NCBI GenBank assembly: GCA_015657535.1
Contig: JADHZB010002063.1
Coordinates: 26,115-90,114 of the forward strand
Direction of reading: 5' to 3'
Length of the DNA stretch: 64,000 nt
Source of the DNA: Nephromyces sp. MM_2019
Lineage: Eukaryota; Apicomplexa; Aconoidasida; Nephromycida
The notes under the pieces were generated by a model. The model did not search any database. It was given only the letters and a program-made list of their open reading frames with translations, and was not told the origin of the DNA. The translations under genes were made by a program, and so were the position numbers. How positions within the stretch are numbered: the first letter of the stretch is position 1; each line of letters begins with the position of its first letter. Positions 48,769-60,700 of the stretch are shown here, in pieces.

Positions 48769-51071
48769 ATGGAAGGGGCGAAACCCCCGTTTGAGCGAGG
48801 ACTGTTACAGGAGTCCCCCTCATTTGTATCACTAGGCAGTGATATATATTTTCCTACTGCTGAAGGCAGGGGGAATTATCAGCATAATTCTGCTACTGAC
48901 AGCGCTGGGCGTCAATCCCAAAGTATTTCAGTTACAAAGCAAAGTAGCGGAACCGTTGTGAATTTCCAAAACTTGGCAAACGATAGCGATTTATCAAATG
49001 GATCGGACGACAGTATCATCACAGACAAAGTTAGCAGCGCCTCAGATGATCCGGAAGCAAATGAATTTTTTTCCAATGAAAAAAAAAAGCGGGATATTTT
49101 CCGCTCACGCTCGCGTGTATATGAGTTTGGTGTGAAGTGGTTAACACGATGTGGTGTGGGCACTGGGCCCTTAACTAACTTCAAGCTTGCGATAGCAACC
49201 ATAATCTACTTCACCTTCTTTTTCATTACGGGCATCACACTGATATTAACGAGCTCCGCTGATCTGCAATGCAGAAAAGACTACGTATTAGGAAGTAATC
49301 CCCCCGCTCAAGGAAGCAGTTCCATGCTGACTGTAAAGATAACCAGTTCCGATTGTGCTTGGTGGGGGGGTGCAAACGGTGAACTGATAGAATTACCCCC
49401 AGCTTCTATCAACATCTACTACAACCAGCGTTTCAATCAGAATGAGTTGACTTACTTCACCAGCAAGAGTGCTTCGCAACTTAAAGGCACAGTCTTAACG
49501 CAAAAAAGAGATGTTGCCGAGTGTTATCCTAAAGATACAAGGACTATAGGAGGTTAGATGGGCACTCAAAATAGCGGGAGAGAAGCAATGGAGTGTCCGT
49601 AAGGGTGTATATTGTTTGTAATAAAATCGAACGTAGGAAAGAAGCGTGGAATTTTTTAAACGGAATTGAAGGTAATATTAGCAGGTTTTCTTGCCACTGT
49701 TACATCATAATACAAAAGATTTGGGATTCTTTTGGTTTGCTAATGGGAAAAAGCGAATACTGCACACTTTCAGACACCTGTTTTTATACTCTTTCGATTT
49801 CCTTTTGCTTCCACCGTCGTACAGGTGTCCAGAAGGTACTTCACCCATGTGGATTAATGGCGTGGAGTTTGCCATTGCTGAAGCTTCGTGTATTCAAATC
49901 TGCCAGTCAAGGTACTCTGAAAGGGGAAGAGGTCAAGATTGATCAATCGCCTGGGTCGATAAATTGGTCTGCCGATATAAGTGGCCGCTACAGCAACCCC
50001 ACCGCGCAGCAGTTGGATACTTACAGGTGGAAAGCTTGGGAGCGAAGCTTTGCAACTTGCAACCAACTTAGTTTTATTATTAGCATTAGGCATAGTAGTA
50101 CTCTGCCTCTACTGACCAATGAGAAGCTTTTTGTCGGTTAATTGCATTGCTTGTTCGTTATCTTATTTACGCACGTTTTCCTTGGCTTCATTTTTATTCA
50201 TTCGGGTCTTGTGAATATTTTTTGCAGCTATTGCCCTCCGCTTTGTTCAACATCTTCCCCGTTGCTAGCTAATACTATAAATTTGCACTATTAACAGTTT
50301 TTTGCTTTCTACCTTCTGCGCGAACATTTTTTTTATACCCCTAGGCTTATGTGGCTTCGCCGTGTGATTACTCTTAAATTTTCTTGTGTTATGTGTTCTC
50401 TCCTTATTTAATCTATGAAACTGGATTCGATTCTAATAGCAGCGCGATTTACAATTGTTTTAAGCATAAAGGATCTTTCTATGAAAAAAATTTATTGTAG
50501 AAAACTGCACTTGTGTCTTCACTGATGGACCTGCATCTATAATTTAAAGCTAAGCTCTGTCTTTAGCCTCCTGCTACATAATTGTGACTCTTACAGGGAC
50601 AAGGTTTTTTTCTGGATGATGCCTTCTGAGACAAAAGACTTAAACCTAGCCGATACAGATCTTTCAGAAAGAGAGAAATCTCTTGTCAAGTTTGTTAGCG
50701 TTGGTCTGACATATGAAGAGGCTGGGATAGCTGTAGAAAACTCTCATTTTATAGCCTGGATGCGACCCTCCGCATTTTCATTCTCGAAGAAGCTCTATGG
50801 AAGATTTCAGGGTCCATTGAAACTTCCATTCTTCTTGCAGCTTGAGCTTTTTGCCCCAAGTAGCAGTTTTAGCAAAGAAGGTACAATATTTTTTAGTTTC
50901 TCCAGCAATTCATTCCCTGGAGGTCCGCGTAACAACTTAGGTATTACGGTGATGATTTTGGCTGCTTTAGCCGTGCTTTTCCATGCTCTCCATGTCACTT
51001 TTTTAAGAAAGCATTTAGAGAACTTACATTGCGATGTCAGATGGCTGCTGAATGCTGCAGATATCGAATAG
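48769..51071 (+). CDS. CDC50/LEM3-family P4-ATPase (lipid flippase) accessory subunit
   Basis: Three exons, 48769-49552, 49825-50026 and 50597-51071, with matching phases (1 and 2), 486 residues. The family is usually about 320-420 residues; the excess is a Ser/Asn/Asp-rich cytosolic N-terminus of about 130 residues. A first membrane segment (LAIATIIYFTFFFITGITL) follows it. The ectodomain has the family pattern YYNQRFNQNELTYFTSKSAS ending QLKG, then CYPKD, HPCGLMAWSL and SADISGRYSNPTAQQ. The HFIAWMRPSAF and KLYGRF motifs follow, then a GGPRNNLG turn into the second membrane segment. CDC50 proteins pair with P4-ATPases and are needed for their folding and export from the ER; which flippase is unknown. 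The start is the first ATG of the frame. Confidence 0.92.
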
Positions 51072-52229
51072 AGACTGGAACACGAGATGATGGTAGTACC
51101 TCGAAGTATTGATAGCTGTTAAGCAGGGGGCGTTAGATGATTTTTCCCCAGGGACTGTATGGCGGGAAGGGAACGGTGGGAAATGGAAGAAGCATTGGTA
51201 TAGCAGATGATTAAACAAAATGGGAAACGAAATAATTGGAACAATTTATTAATTCATGGGAAGCTTAGGAGAAACCGAGCCTGTCAACAGTGTTGTCTGG
51301 CAGGCAGCTGGGCCATGAAGCTATGATGCCGGATATAACGATGAGCTTGAATTTCTAAAACTAGAATATAGCACATAGTATAATGGGTAGAAAATAGGTA
51401 TGGAGTTTGGATTCACTGTAGTTATCAATGAAGAATTACTGGTAACCCTACTAATGCTAACGACGTTATTAGTGGATGATCGGAAATCGTCAGTGTATGA
51501 AAGACTCGATCATAGTGATAGCAATGCTTGGAGGCAATCATGACTAAAAAATGAATTTAGATCTATTTAAAACCTTAAATAAGAGACAGTTATCCTGAAA
51601 TGGGACGTATTGGAGGTGCTGCCTGGGTAGAGGTGTATGTATACATTCAGCCATCTCCAGTTTATCCCAGCACTAGGTAAGTGCGTCACGACAGCGGTTC
51701 GGTGGCAAGATGAAGAGCAGCGTACAGACACAATGTATTTTTTGTTAATATGTTTTTGTGGAAACGCTTTTACTTAAGTTGATATATACACTTTTTGTCA
51801 AGCTACAAGGTTCGCCATTACCATTATAAACTGTGCATATGCGAGCCATTAGTATACCCCGCTGGACGCCAATACTTTGCTTCAGGCGCCACACGTTCCT
51901 GATTCGTGAATTATTAGCCATATAGTTTCTAGGATTCATCTTTCGGCTTCATTTTATCATTGTCCATGTAATTCACAGTGATCAACTCAATGCTAAGCTT
52001 CCCATCGGTGTTTTGAAATCAGCAAATAGATTTAGCTGGTATTTGCCTTACACTGTGCAAGTTGGAAACTCGCAATGAATTTCTCATTTATTCATTACTA
52101 TACCAAAAAGTTTCCTAGATACGTGTAGCTGTGTTTGGAATAAATCGTAAGTTTCGTCTATTTTTAAGAGAATAAAAGATTAATTAAAGCTCGGGGTATT
52201 GTAGCAGTAAAGGCCATCAATAATCTCAA
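51072..52229. other. Spacer without supported gene
   Basis: Balanced DNA 3' of the CDC50-like gene. A minus-strand frame at 51745-51939 is open for 64 codons without splice context or recognisable motif. Nothing else is seen. Confidence 0.45.
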
Positions 52230-53110
52230 TTCTGCTTTAGAATTTTCTTGACATGACGAACAGCTGTGTTACCCTAGTTTTTGCATCGGAAAAACTTGAG
52301 AAAAGCAACTTCTGCACCACATAAATTGTAGTACAGCTCTTAAGGCAGCCGGTAAATAAGTAACACTTATGAAACAGCAGGTACATGTGTAGGGTCTATT
52401 CGTTGCAGTCTTATGTCGCGACTTTGAAATTAAAAATGTATGAAAGCAGTATCACCTGCAATACAAAATTTTGATCTCTTCGGGCTTGAATCCATTCCAC
52501 CAGTCTCTTGGTCACCGCTTCATATTCTATTTAAGTGCTTAGCAACTCTAGTGACCGCTTAGCGCTTTGTGACACGTGGCATTTCAAGATTGTTCTCCTG
52601 CAATTTTATAGTACGGCAATGCTGTGTTACCCTTCATTACATTAGTATAAAGTGCTACTTTGGTTGTCAAAACTTTTTTGCGCTCTTCACATCCAGAAAT
52701 AATGCATTATCTAACTAGAGTTTTTGAATATATTATTTTGGTTGTAATTCGCTTCAAAGGTCCTTTACACTTTTGTTTAGTTTTTCTCTGCTGTCTGCTG
52801 CTCATGTGCTGCTGACAATCGTCTGGTGAATTAATGAGCCAGTTGGCTTGACTGTCAGTTATTTCCCCGAAACTCTGGGAATATACACCTTCGGTGCACC
52901 GTTAATGTATACGAAAAAGCGATGGATTACTTTTGCAATCTAAGTTGCTTGTGAGTAGCACTTGGTATGACGGATAAATGTGTACGGCGGCCACGGCTTT
53001 AGAGATCATACAGTACAAATCCTTACAGGAACTGACTAATTTCACATATTGATCCTGCAAGCCATTTAATATGGCGAATGCACAGCGTAACTTTGGCACC
53101 ATATTAATTG
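52230..53110 (-). mobile_element. Decayed Ty1/copia-like pol relic (RNase H region)
   Basis: Minus-strand frames with stops and shifts keep the order of copia-type RT/RNase H landmarks. At 53102-52905 VPKLRCAFAILN may match the RT-end segment TRPDIxxAVxxLS. Near 52875-52790 ITDSQANWLINSPDD resembles the RNase H start (TDSDWAxxxDDR). Near 52580-52480 LLST, a stop, then IEYEAVTKRLVEWIQ resembles LSSTEAEYxAxxxAxxExxWL. Near 52280-52232 SDAKTRVTQLFVMSRKF resembles HARTKHIDIRYHFIRE. No LTRs, integrase or intact catalytic frame were found. Each match is weak; the conserved order is the main support. The alternative is exons of a host minus-strand gene. Confidence 0.45.
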
Positions 53111-53595
53111 CTTGTGCGCTGCTGACTTAATATTAATTCTACACTGGGTACGAGGGCTTTACCTACGTGCTTGCTTTTTACTTCACCCGGGCTATGTTAC
53201 CCAAAATTATGAACGTGGCTGGTATTGTCTAATCACAAAAAGTATAATTTTTTTTATTGTTGCGAAAGTTTTTAAATAGGAGACGCTTCGTATTAATGTT
53301 AATTTGGAGTCAGGGATTCTTTTGGGGTACAATGCGTATAGCCTTTGTTATTGCAATGACTACCTGCTGTATGTGCTGATACTAGCAGTGACGGTAGAAT
53401 TTTTTTAACTTGACACAAACGAAATGGGTTTTAACTAGATACGGCAAGAGGGTTTCAAAGTTCGAGGGCATTTTAGCTTTATATTCGTGATAGTGATGGA
53501 CGCGAAACAAGGACATGTGCCCCCGCCGAGCAAAAATGTGTAAACTATAACCCGTTCTAATATACACTTTTAGCTGCCTAAAGTATTTCTCAGAT

Positions 53596-53779
53596 ATGTC
53601 AAGAAAGTGCCGGTGGCCAGCGAAGGCTGCTCATATTTTGATTTTATTTCATATCTACGCTTGGACGGTGCCGGTGTTTCAGTCCACGCATGCACCAACA
53701 AAAATTACTATAATGGAATGCTACGCTGTGCATGAGCTGGAGGAAGAATCTCCAGTTTTCTTTTTATCTGGGGGAGAAG
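53596..53779 (+). CDS. First exon of a probable secreted or membrane protein
   Basis: ATG 53596 opens a 61-codon exon ending at a GAAG|GTAACC donor (phase 1). The N-terminus is basic (MSRKCRWPAKA) followed by a hydrophobic core (HILILFHIYAWTVPVF) and a likely signal-peptidase site near FQS-THA. A polar region with one cysteine (MECYAVHELEEESP) comes next. Candidate downstream exons at 53870-54030 exist in two frames, but neither joins in phase with certainty. Family not recognised. Confidence 0.4.
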
Positions 53780-54306
53780 GTAACCCCATACAAAGTGGTC
53801 TAAGATCATCATGGTGATATCCACGAGTATATTTTGTAATTGGCTGGCGTCTTTCTTAGTAGAAAAATTGCAAAATCACATTCTGCGCCAGCATTTATAT
53901 CGAAATCTGTGAGCTGTACGAGTTCCCCCCTTATTTTGAAAGAGTACAGGAGCTTTGCGTGCCTTTCCCCTGTATGTTGTTTTTGCTTGACTCCGATGCA
54001 ATTCTCCCTGCTTTTCACTGGTAGTGCTTCGATTCTCGAAAAGCACAATTATTGCATGATTCTGGAGCCATGTATGCCGTAAGATGCATCATCTTTCCTC
54101 ATATTTGAAGCTATTGAAAGTATAGCATAATTAAAAGAAGTCGCCGGTATTGAAAGTCAGCAGATGAGGTAGTTGAGGGTACTACAAAACGAACAGTTTA
54201 TTCGCAGGGGAACGCGCGGCGAATATAGGGGATATTCCCACTATATACCGCGACAGCACAAGATTCTCATCTTGAATAAATTAAAAAGCTGTGTGTATGT
54301 TGCTGT

Positions 54307-54378
54307 GGCTGCTTGGTCTAGAGGTATGATTCTCGCTTTGGGTGCGAGAGGTCCCGGGTTCGATTCCCGGAGCAGCCC
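54307..54378 (+). tRNA. tRNA-Pro(UGG)
   Basis: A 72-nt cloverleaf without intron. The acceptor stem is GGCTGCT paired with AGCAGCC. The anticodon arm is CTCGC-TTTGGGT-GCGAG, placing TGG as anticodon. The T arm is CCGGG-TTCGATT-CCCGG with the invariant TTCGA. The D arm contains TGGTCTAGAGGTA, matching B/A-box-like internal promoter sequences. Confidence 0.96.
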
Positions 54379-55693
54379 TATTGGACCGGCGGCTTTGCAC
54401 CGCTACTTGCTCTGCAGCTGTGCCACCCCGCAACCGTACGCGTCTTCACCGTATTAGTTACATCTTTCCCCGCGCGTTGTAGTAACTTGTGGATGATGTA
54501 CTGAACGTGCAGCAGTGCTTTAAAAAGGCAATCTATTGGCGAATAATGAACTTCTGCATTTCTGTTTTTGTACACTTCCTTTTTGCTATTTTGTTCCCTT
54601 TTATTGTGTATTGTAAGAAGACGCATCTGTGAATCATCTCCCTTCAATAGTTTCTTCCATCGCTCAGGCTCATTTTAGAAAGTATCGATTTTCCGTTATA
54701 ATCTCCTTACCCGCGTGATGCAAATCTTGATTGATTTGGCGTCTGGAATTTTTTTAACGCTGAGGCTCATGTAGTTTATACCAACTGGCTAGTAGTTCCT
54801 TTGGTGTGATGCTTTAAATTGTGCCAGCCCTCTGATCTTGCACTACTCCTCGTTTAAGGGCTCAATTACTTAATATGCCCTGTTTCACAGTATGTCGTGG
54901 ATTGCACCAAAACCACTTAAAACACTGCGCTCAACAAAGGGGTTGAAAAAGTATACACAAGTATGAAACCACAAAGTCTTCTTAGTACAGCAAGCAGTGA
55001 ATGAGGCATATCTTGGAAGAGAATTAAACCTTCAAGCTATATATATCTCACACATCACTCGTATGCTCCATTGAGTGCAGCTGAAAAATTGTAGGCTGCC
55101 TGTCAAACTCTAGCCGTTATATGATAATTTTTCCTTTTATGGCTTGACAGTGATCAAAAAAGAGCATAAGATGACGCAAGAAAGCCCACAAAAAAGAGCA
55201 TTAGAAGATGCAAGAAACACCTGAAAAGAGCATGAGAATAGTACTGTTTAATTCCCTTAAGTAGGCTTAATGGATTCACATATGGCCTTATTTGCTTCGC
55301 AGAAACATGTGAAATCAACAAAATTTCACGATGAAGGGTAAACCTAGCAAGCGAGCTTGTCGCTTCGAACTAGTCACCTAATACTACTACTATTATGACT
55401 GCCTCATGAGCATTTCTTCCAAGTTGAATGATAGTACAAGACCATCTGCAGTTTTTCACCATGCAAAGCTACTTATCGCTGCTAAACTGATTTATTCTGT
55501 GTATAAAACTGAAAAGCTTTTCAATCACTGATATTAACAATTGAAATTTTTTTAGCTTGTCTTTTAAATAAACCTTCAGAAATCATTTCTCGTGACTCAT
55601 TTATACTAATATAACTCTTCAATTTCCCTATGGAATATCAATGAAGCATAAGTATTCCTCTGTTATCCTCTCATTGGTTGCATCTTATATTAG
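54379..55693. other. Spacer without supported gene
   Basis: Balanced-composition DNA after the tRNA. Frames are short and overlap the tRNA or stop at random. Near 55150-55240 a short direct repeat (AAAAGAGCAT, AAGATG) occurs. Nothing else is seen. Confidence 0.45.
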
Positions 55694-56341
55694 ATGAGTA
55701 GGATTTTTCAGCAGTATTCGACTGACGAGGTAAGTCACAACGTGTATATCTTTGATCCTTGCAAAGGTCTCGCAGAAAAAATGTGTGAAAAAAAGGAATT
55801 TTATGAAAATCTGTTTATGAAATTTGCTGTAGTTGCTTCAGAAGAAGGCGTTATGCCCAAAAGCACAGGCAACCAACTTCACAAAAAACCAATCCAAAGT
55901 GAACTATATGGGTACCCAACACACACACACCCAGGTAACAACTTCATGCACTTGCAACGATTAAGTGAGGGCATCTATCACCTGTCACCCGCTGGGCGAG
56001 TCGTGTATACAGAAGCAACCGCACTGCACAGAGTAGCAGCTGTCAAGCAGAATAGGGGAGCGTCAAGCACACGCATTACTTTGGAAATACGCATCGAGAT
56101 GTCCCTCGAATCACATGCACACCTGTTGTCAAGCAAATGCCCGTGCACGGGTCTGTTGTCAAACACACAACAGTGCACACTTGCCACACACAAGCTGGTA
56201 CACCCCTCTCATCACATTCCCCACGACAACCCTCTCCAACGTGGAGCACCCCCCCACCTTCCAATTGTAGCAGTCTCCGGAACCCCCCTCCAGGACTTCT
56301 ACCCCAGTTTCACTATCCAGGTGATTTATTTCAGGATGTAG
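55694..56341 (+). CDS. Possible coding frame, 215 codons, uncertain
   Basis: ATG 55694 opens a frame of 215 codons. The first two thirds have ordinary amino-acid use (YIFDPCKGLAEKMCEKKEFY). The last third runs into CA- and C-rich low-complexity DNA and becomes His/Pro-rich. An excellent donor (GACGAG|GTAAGT) lies 36 bp after the ATG and an acceptor (GTTGCTTCAG) at 55842, so it may really be a short first exon plus later exons. It marks the return to repeat-rich DNA. No family recognised. Confidence 0.3.
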   Translation: MSRIFQQYSTDEVSHNVYIFDPCKGLAEKMCEKKEFYENLFMKFAVVASEEGVMPKSTGNQLHKKPIQSELYGYPTHTHPGNNFMHLQRLSEGIYHLSPAGRVVYTEATALHRVAAVKQNRGASSTRITLEIRIEMSLESHAHLLSSKCPCTGLLSNTQQCTLATHKLVHPSHHIPHDNPLQRGAPPHLPIVAVSGTPLQDFYPSFTIQVIYFRM

Positions 56342-56598
56342 CCCCCCTCCCACCCATGCACACACCACCAAACCTCCCAACCCACCCCCCACCCCATCTC
56401 CTGCTGCCATTAAGCCGCTGGCTCGCCACCTTTGAGCCCAAAATCGACCGCCACCCTCGGTGCCCTTTTTTTTGACTGATTCATTGGGCGCATATCTCCC
56501 GGGGGGGATCCCTCCATTCTGCCCCCCTCTACCGGTGGAAATTTATCCAACCGCTTAGACTAATCAGCATTGCATCACTGCACAACTAGTAGAAGAAG

Positions 56599-56715
56599 AG
56601 AATCATCAACCCCCTTCCAATAAAACGGAATTACCCCCCCCTTAATCAAGAGGAATCAACTCCCCCACCCCTCGTCAAACAGAGTCATCCCCCCTCTTCA
56701 TCAAACAGAATCCAC
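56599..56715 (+). repeat. C-rich minisatellite, about 4 degenerate copies
   Basis: Units of about 26-30 bp in the form AATCA-(C-rich)-TCAAACAG, for example AATCAACTCCCCCACCCC followed by TCGTCAAACAG. It follows a generally C-rich block from 56330 with many runs of five or more C. Confidence 0.7.
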
Positions 56716-57004
56716 CATTGCTGGCGCTGGTAATGGTTTTACAAAGCCTTTCTTCAACACTTTACATTCATTTTCATCTTATCTCTTAGTGTGCATTCCC
56801 GCCTACTCTGGAACCCTTCATTTATTGACTTGCTAATGCTCTACTTTTGTATGCCTCACCCTCTCTTCTTGGCTGTGGCACACAAATCATCTTTTCTAAG
56901 CAAAAAACAAGGCCATCCGCTCTAATTTTCTTCCCCATTGTACATGAACCCGCTGAAAACCGAGCGGAATCTCTTGGAAAACAACCGAAATCTGCAAAAA
57001 CGCT

Positions 57005-57168
57005 CCTGTGTGCGAAATGCCGGGAAATGTGTTGAGAAAACATCCTGTGCCTGCGAATTGCTAGGAACACTTGTTGAAAAACCCTGCGTATTTCTAAACT
57101 GCTAGGAAAACGTATTGAGAAATCTTCTTGTGCTTGCGAAGTGCTAGGAACAAGCAGTGAAAAGCCCC
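57005..57168 (+). repeat. About 40-bp tandem repeat, 4 degenerate copies
   Basis: Each unit holds TGCGAA or similar, then TGCTAGGAA (CCGGGAAA in the first), and GTTGAGAAA or GTTGAAAA. Copies start near 57005, 57045, 57084 and 57125. It lies about 0.6 kb upstream of the ApiAP2 start. Confidence 0.7.
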
Positions 57169-57767
57169 ACTGACTCATTATTCTTGGTTATCCCAAGCCT
57201 GTGGTTTTAACAGCTTGGGAAAAACTGAAGATACTCCATGTACCAGACTCAAGCAAGGGAAACTTCTGGTAAGTCGATGCTGTAGAGTTTTGTGCGTGTG
57301 TGAATGTTGGAAAGTTGCTGGTATCGGTGATCTGCAAGGGTGTGGGTGTGTTGGTGTGGGTGAGTTGGCATTGGTGTTGGTGTGCTGGTGTGCGTGTGTT
57401 AATGTACGTGCTGGCATGTGTGTCGGTGTGTACCTTGCTGTCACAATTGCATTTGTGTGTGTATTATTTTCTTCATTTTCTTCCCTTTTTTTCCCGGAAG
57501 TCCTACATTTCGTCTAGTTTCCATATTATTAACAGAATTTTCTTTTTGTGATTCCCTGTCTACCTCTTCATTGATAAATTTCTGCTCTTCAGGCTTGGAT
57601 TTTTCCTCATGACAGCCTTCTTCACTATGGAATCTTTCAGCCTAGTCTTTTCTCATATTATCTCTGATTTCATCGTCTTGACGGATGCTGAAGATTTTTT
57701 TTTAAAATGAGGGAGTGGAAATTCCCTTCATTTGCTTATAATTGTCTCTTTGAAGTACTAGAAAGGG

Positions 57768-60700
57768 ATGGATTCACCACAGGGAAACCCACTGGAAGGT
57801 GTGTCTCCTACCAGCGTCGAGCCTGGCCCTCTTCAGCCTCCAGTAGATAAAGATTCCAGCGATTTAATGAGCAAGATACCTGGTGTGTTTTGGAGCGAGT
57901 CGAAGGTATGTGCTGCTGAAGATTTGCTACGTTTTGGTACTCTAAAAAGTCGTGAAGATTCAATAGGTGAAAGTCGTGTGTTGGAGCTTTTAAGCCGGTG
58001 TGTATTTAGTGGCTTTGTACGATTCATTTCGCCTTGTTTCTTTCTCTTTGTTCTCTTCTTCCTCTCCTTTTTCTTTTTTTTCTTCCTCCTCATCTCTCTC
58101 TTCTTCGCCATCTTTCTTCTCTTCCTATTTGTTCTACGTTTGCATATGCTGTTTGAAGCTGAAGATGTATTTTTGGATTTTAGAAAGTGTGTGCGTGGAG
58201 AGATTTGTTGTGGGAAATTTTGATTATCTTGATTTGGACAAAGTCCGTGCGTATGTATGTTGGGATGATTGTGTGTGGAGTTTTTTTCGTGAGATGGAGC
58301 ATTGCTTAGGGTGCAGCATTTCCAAGTTGAGCCGTATGTTCAGGTTAATAGTTGGTGATGAAGAAGCATGTGTGTATGTCTGCAAATGTGCCTGCGTGTA
58401 TGTGGTAATCGGCTTGTGCGTGTGTGCGCGTGCGTGATGATGTGTATAATGGCTTGTGTTTGCAAATGTGCGGGTACGGGTGCGTATGTGTGTGTTAAAA
58501 TATGAGTGTGCTTGTGCAAGTTTTTGTGTGTGGGGCTGCAGGTTGAAGTGTATGCTAGTCTCTGTGTGGGTATGCATGTGTGTGCTGATTTAATTTTAGC
58601 GTATGATGAACTTGTAAAGCACAAACTTTACCATGTGCTTGTCTTGTTCAGCATGAATGGAGGAGGAAATTTTTGGATAAAACTAATAAGGAGAGGATAA
58701 AGAGCTTTTCTTCCAGTGTAAGCGTTTATGAGGAAAAATCTGGCTGCTTCTTCCCAGTATTTAGCGTTACTCCATCTCTTGGTGTGTGCAGAAAAGGATT
58801 TATGCGAAGAAAAGCACCTAGAAACGCTCGCCTACACCTACCAATAAATTATAATGAAATTGCGTGAAAAATCTTTAGAAAAAACATATTTTCTCGTTGT
58901 TTTGCACGTCGTTGCCCAAATACAAGCAAGCATTTCTTTCCTAGTCGACAGAGATACGCACACACATGCAGTTCGGCTATAGCTTGCGTAGGATCAAGTT
59001 ATCCTACCAGTTTTTCGAGTGTTTAAGGCTGTCAAAGCTGTTTTCTCTTACGCATAAATATGTATAGATGTATATCATGGATATCCTTTCAGATGCAGTA
59101 GTTCACAACTCCTTTGCTAATATGCCTTAAAAAACAAGTGCTTACAGCTGTTTTGAAGGCCTTTTCATAGTATATATGTATAGCTCGCACACACACTAGC
59201 TGACATAGAGTCAACACTAAGTCCAGAGCTTGATTTTATCTCTGATCTAAAGCTTTCATATCTACTCCTTGCTTAGGACACTCACTCTCCTTTCATTCAG
59301 CAGATGGAGAATGATCCACTCTCTCCACTTTATATGCTTAATAAAAAGTACAGAACACCACCTGTGGGTTCTACTTCGTCTAACACTGCAAAAGAGAGCT
59401 ACTCCCTCGTTTCATACTTGTTAGAATCCCTTCTCCGTTCTCTCTTTACTTGATGCGCATATCGCCACCCCCAAACCTCTCTGCTGCACTTTCTCACACA
59501 CCCCCTCCATCTCTTGGGTTTTCACCACCTGACTCTACCCTCACTCCTACCCAGTGAAAAAGCTACACACTTCCTCACCCACTCAAAAAACCTCCGCCTC
59601 CCTTCACCTCCTTCCATCCCAGTCTACCCCTCCCCCCTCTCTTTTCCTCTCCAGAAATGGGGTTTTTACGAAGCCAAGCTGCTCGCGGAAACCTGTGAGC
59701 CCCCTGAAGGCTCTTTTCCGATACGAAGGAAGATAGCCCCACGATCTTCACTGTTAAGCGGCGCTTATTTAAGAGATCCTTTCTCATCATCAACACACGC
59801 AGCCCCCAACAGCACTGTTCAGGATAGCATATCCCCCCCTTTGGTCGATGCCGTTTTGCCACATTCTGAAGGAAGGTTTATTGATGTAGAGGAGTTCTGT
59901 GGATCTGAAGCCCATGAAGCTCCAGACTTCATCACAATGTATGAGAATCCTTCCCGCCCCTCTTATATCTTCACAAAAGAAGCAGTCAGTGAAGGCTGCC
60001 AGGATAGTCTTCAGGCAAGTGTGAAGGAACCTAGTCAGAAGCTTCGAAGAGAAGACTTTAAAGGCTTCGATTACGACGTTCATCCAAGGCAGCAGCCTTT
60101 AGAGGGGAGTAAAGGGCTGCTATATGACTGCCTCTCCTTCCCTGGAGGTATGATGATGAGTAGTTCGACTAACACTGCAAACAGTCAGGCTCATACACAG
60201 GGTCCCCCTGTAGAGGGATACTCTACTCTAGGTATGACGATAAGTGGTGCTACTAGCATTACAAACAGTCGGGCTCACATGAAGGGTCCCCATGTAGAGA
60301 GATACTCCGCTCTTTCGCACACAAGAGAGACGGCATCAGAGTTGTCAGCTGGGGAGTGTGGGGGTGCTGTTGAAGCCTCATGCGATGAGGAGGGGGAAGA
60401 TACTGATGGACAAGGCAAATCTTCCTTTTTCAAATTGAAGAGATGTGGAGCAGGAGGAGAGTGCGTTGATGGAGGCTGCTCTCGTGGGGAGGGTATGTGT
60501 GTTGGAGTAGTGGGCTCTTCTTCTGGTACTGATATTACTGTGAATGGGAGACACTTTTCCTTCTACCCTTCGGCTGCTGTTGCTAGCATTGCTCATCCTC
60601 CTCCCTCCCTGTGTGTGGAAGGATGGGTAGGCGAAAAAGCTACTGATTATGCTTTGATAACGGCTTCTAGCGCCGCTGCTTCCTCTTCTCTGTGCTCCGA

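Noticed and set aside
56822..57178. 118-codon minus-strand frame
   Set aside because: Made by the 40-bp tandem repeat; peptide repeats follow the DNA repeat and there is no splice context.
57178..58624. Several minus-strand His/Thr-rich and plus-strand Cys/Val-rich frames
   Set aside because: Typical shadows of (TG)n/(CA)n introns; they lie in or upstream of the first ApiAP2 intron.
59514..59654. N-terminal part of the long 668-codon frame before the ApiAP2 third exon
   Set aside because: The AP2 domain is only complete if exon 58652-58717 joins at 59655; the preceding C/T-rich stretch is the polypyrimidine tract.
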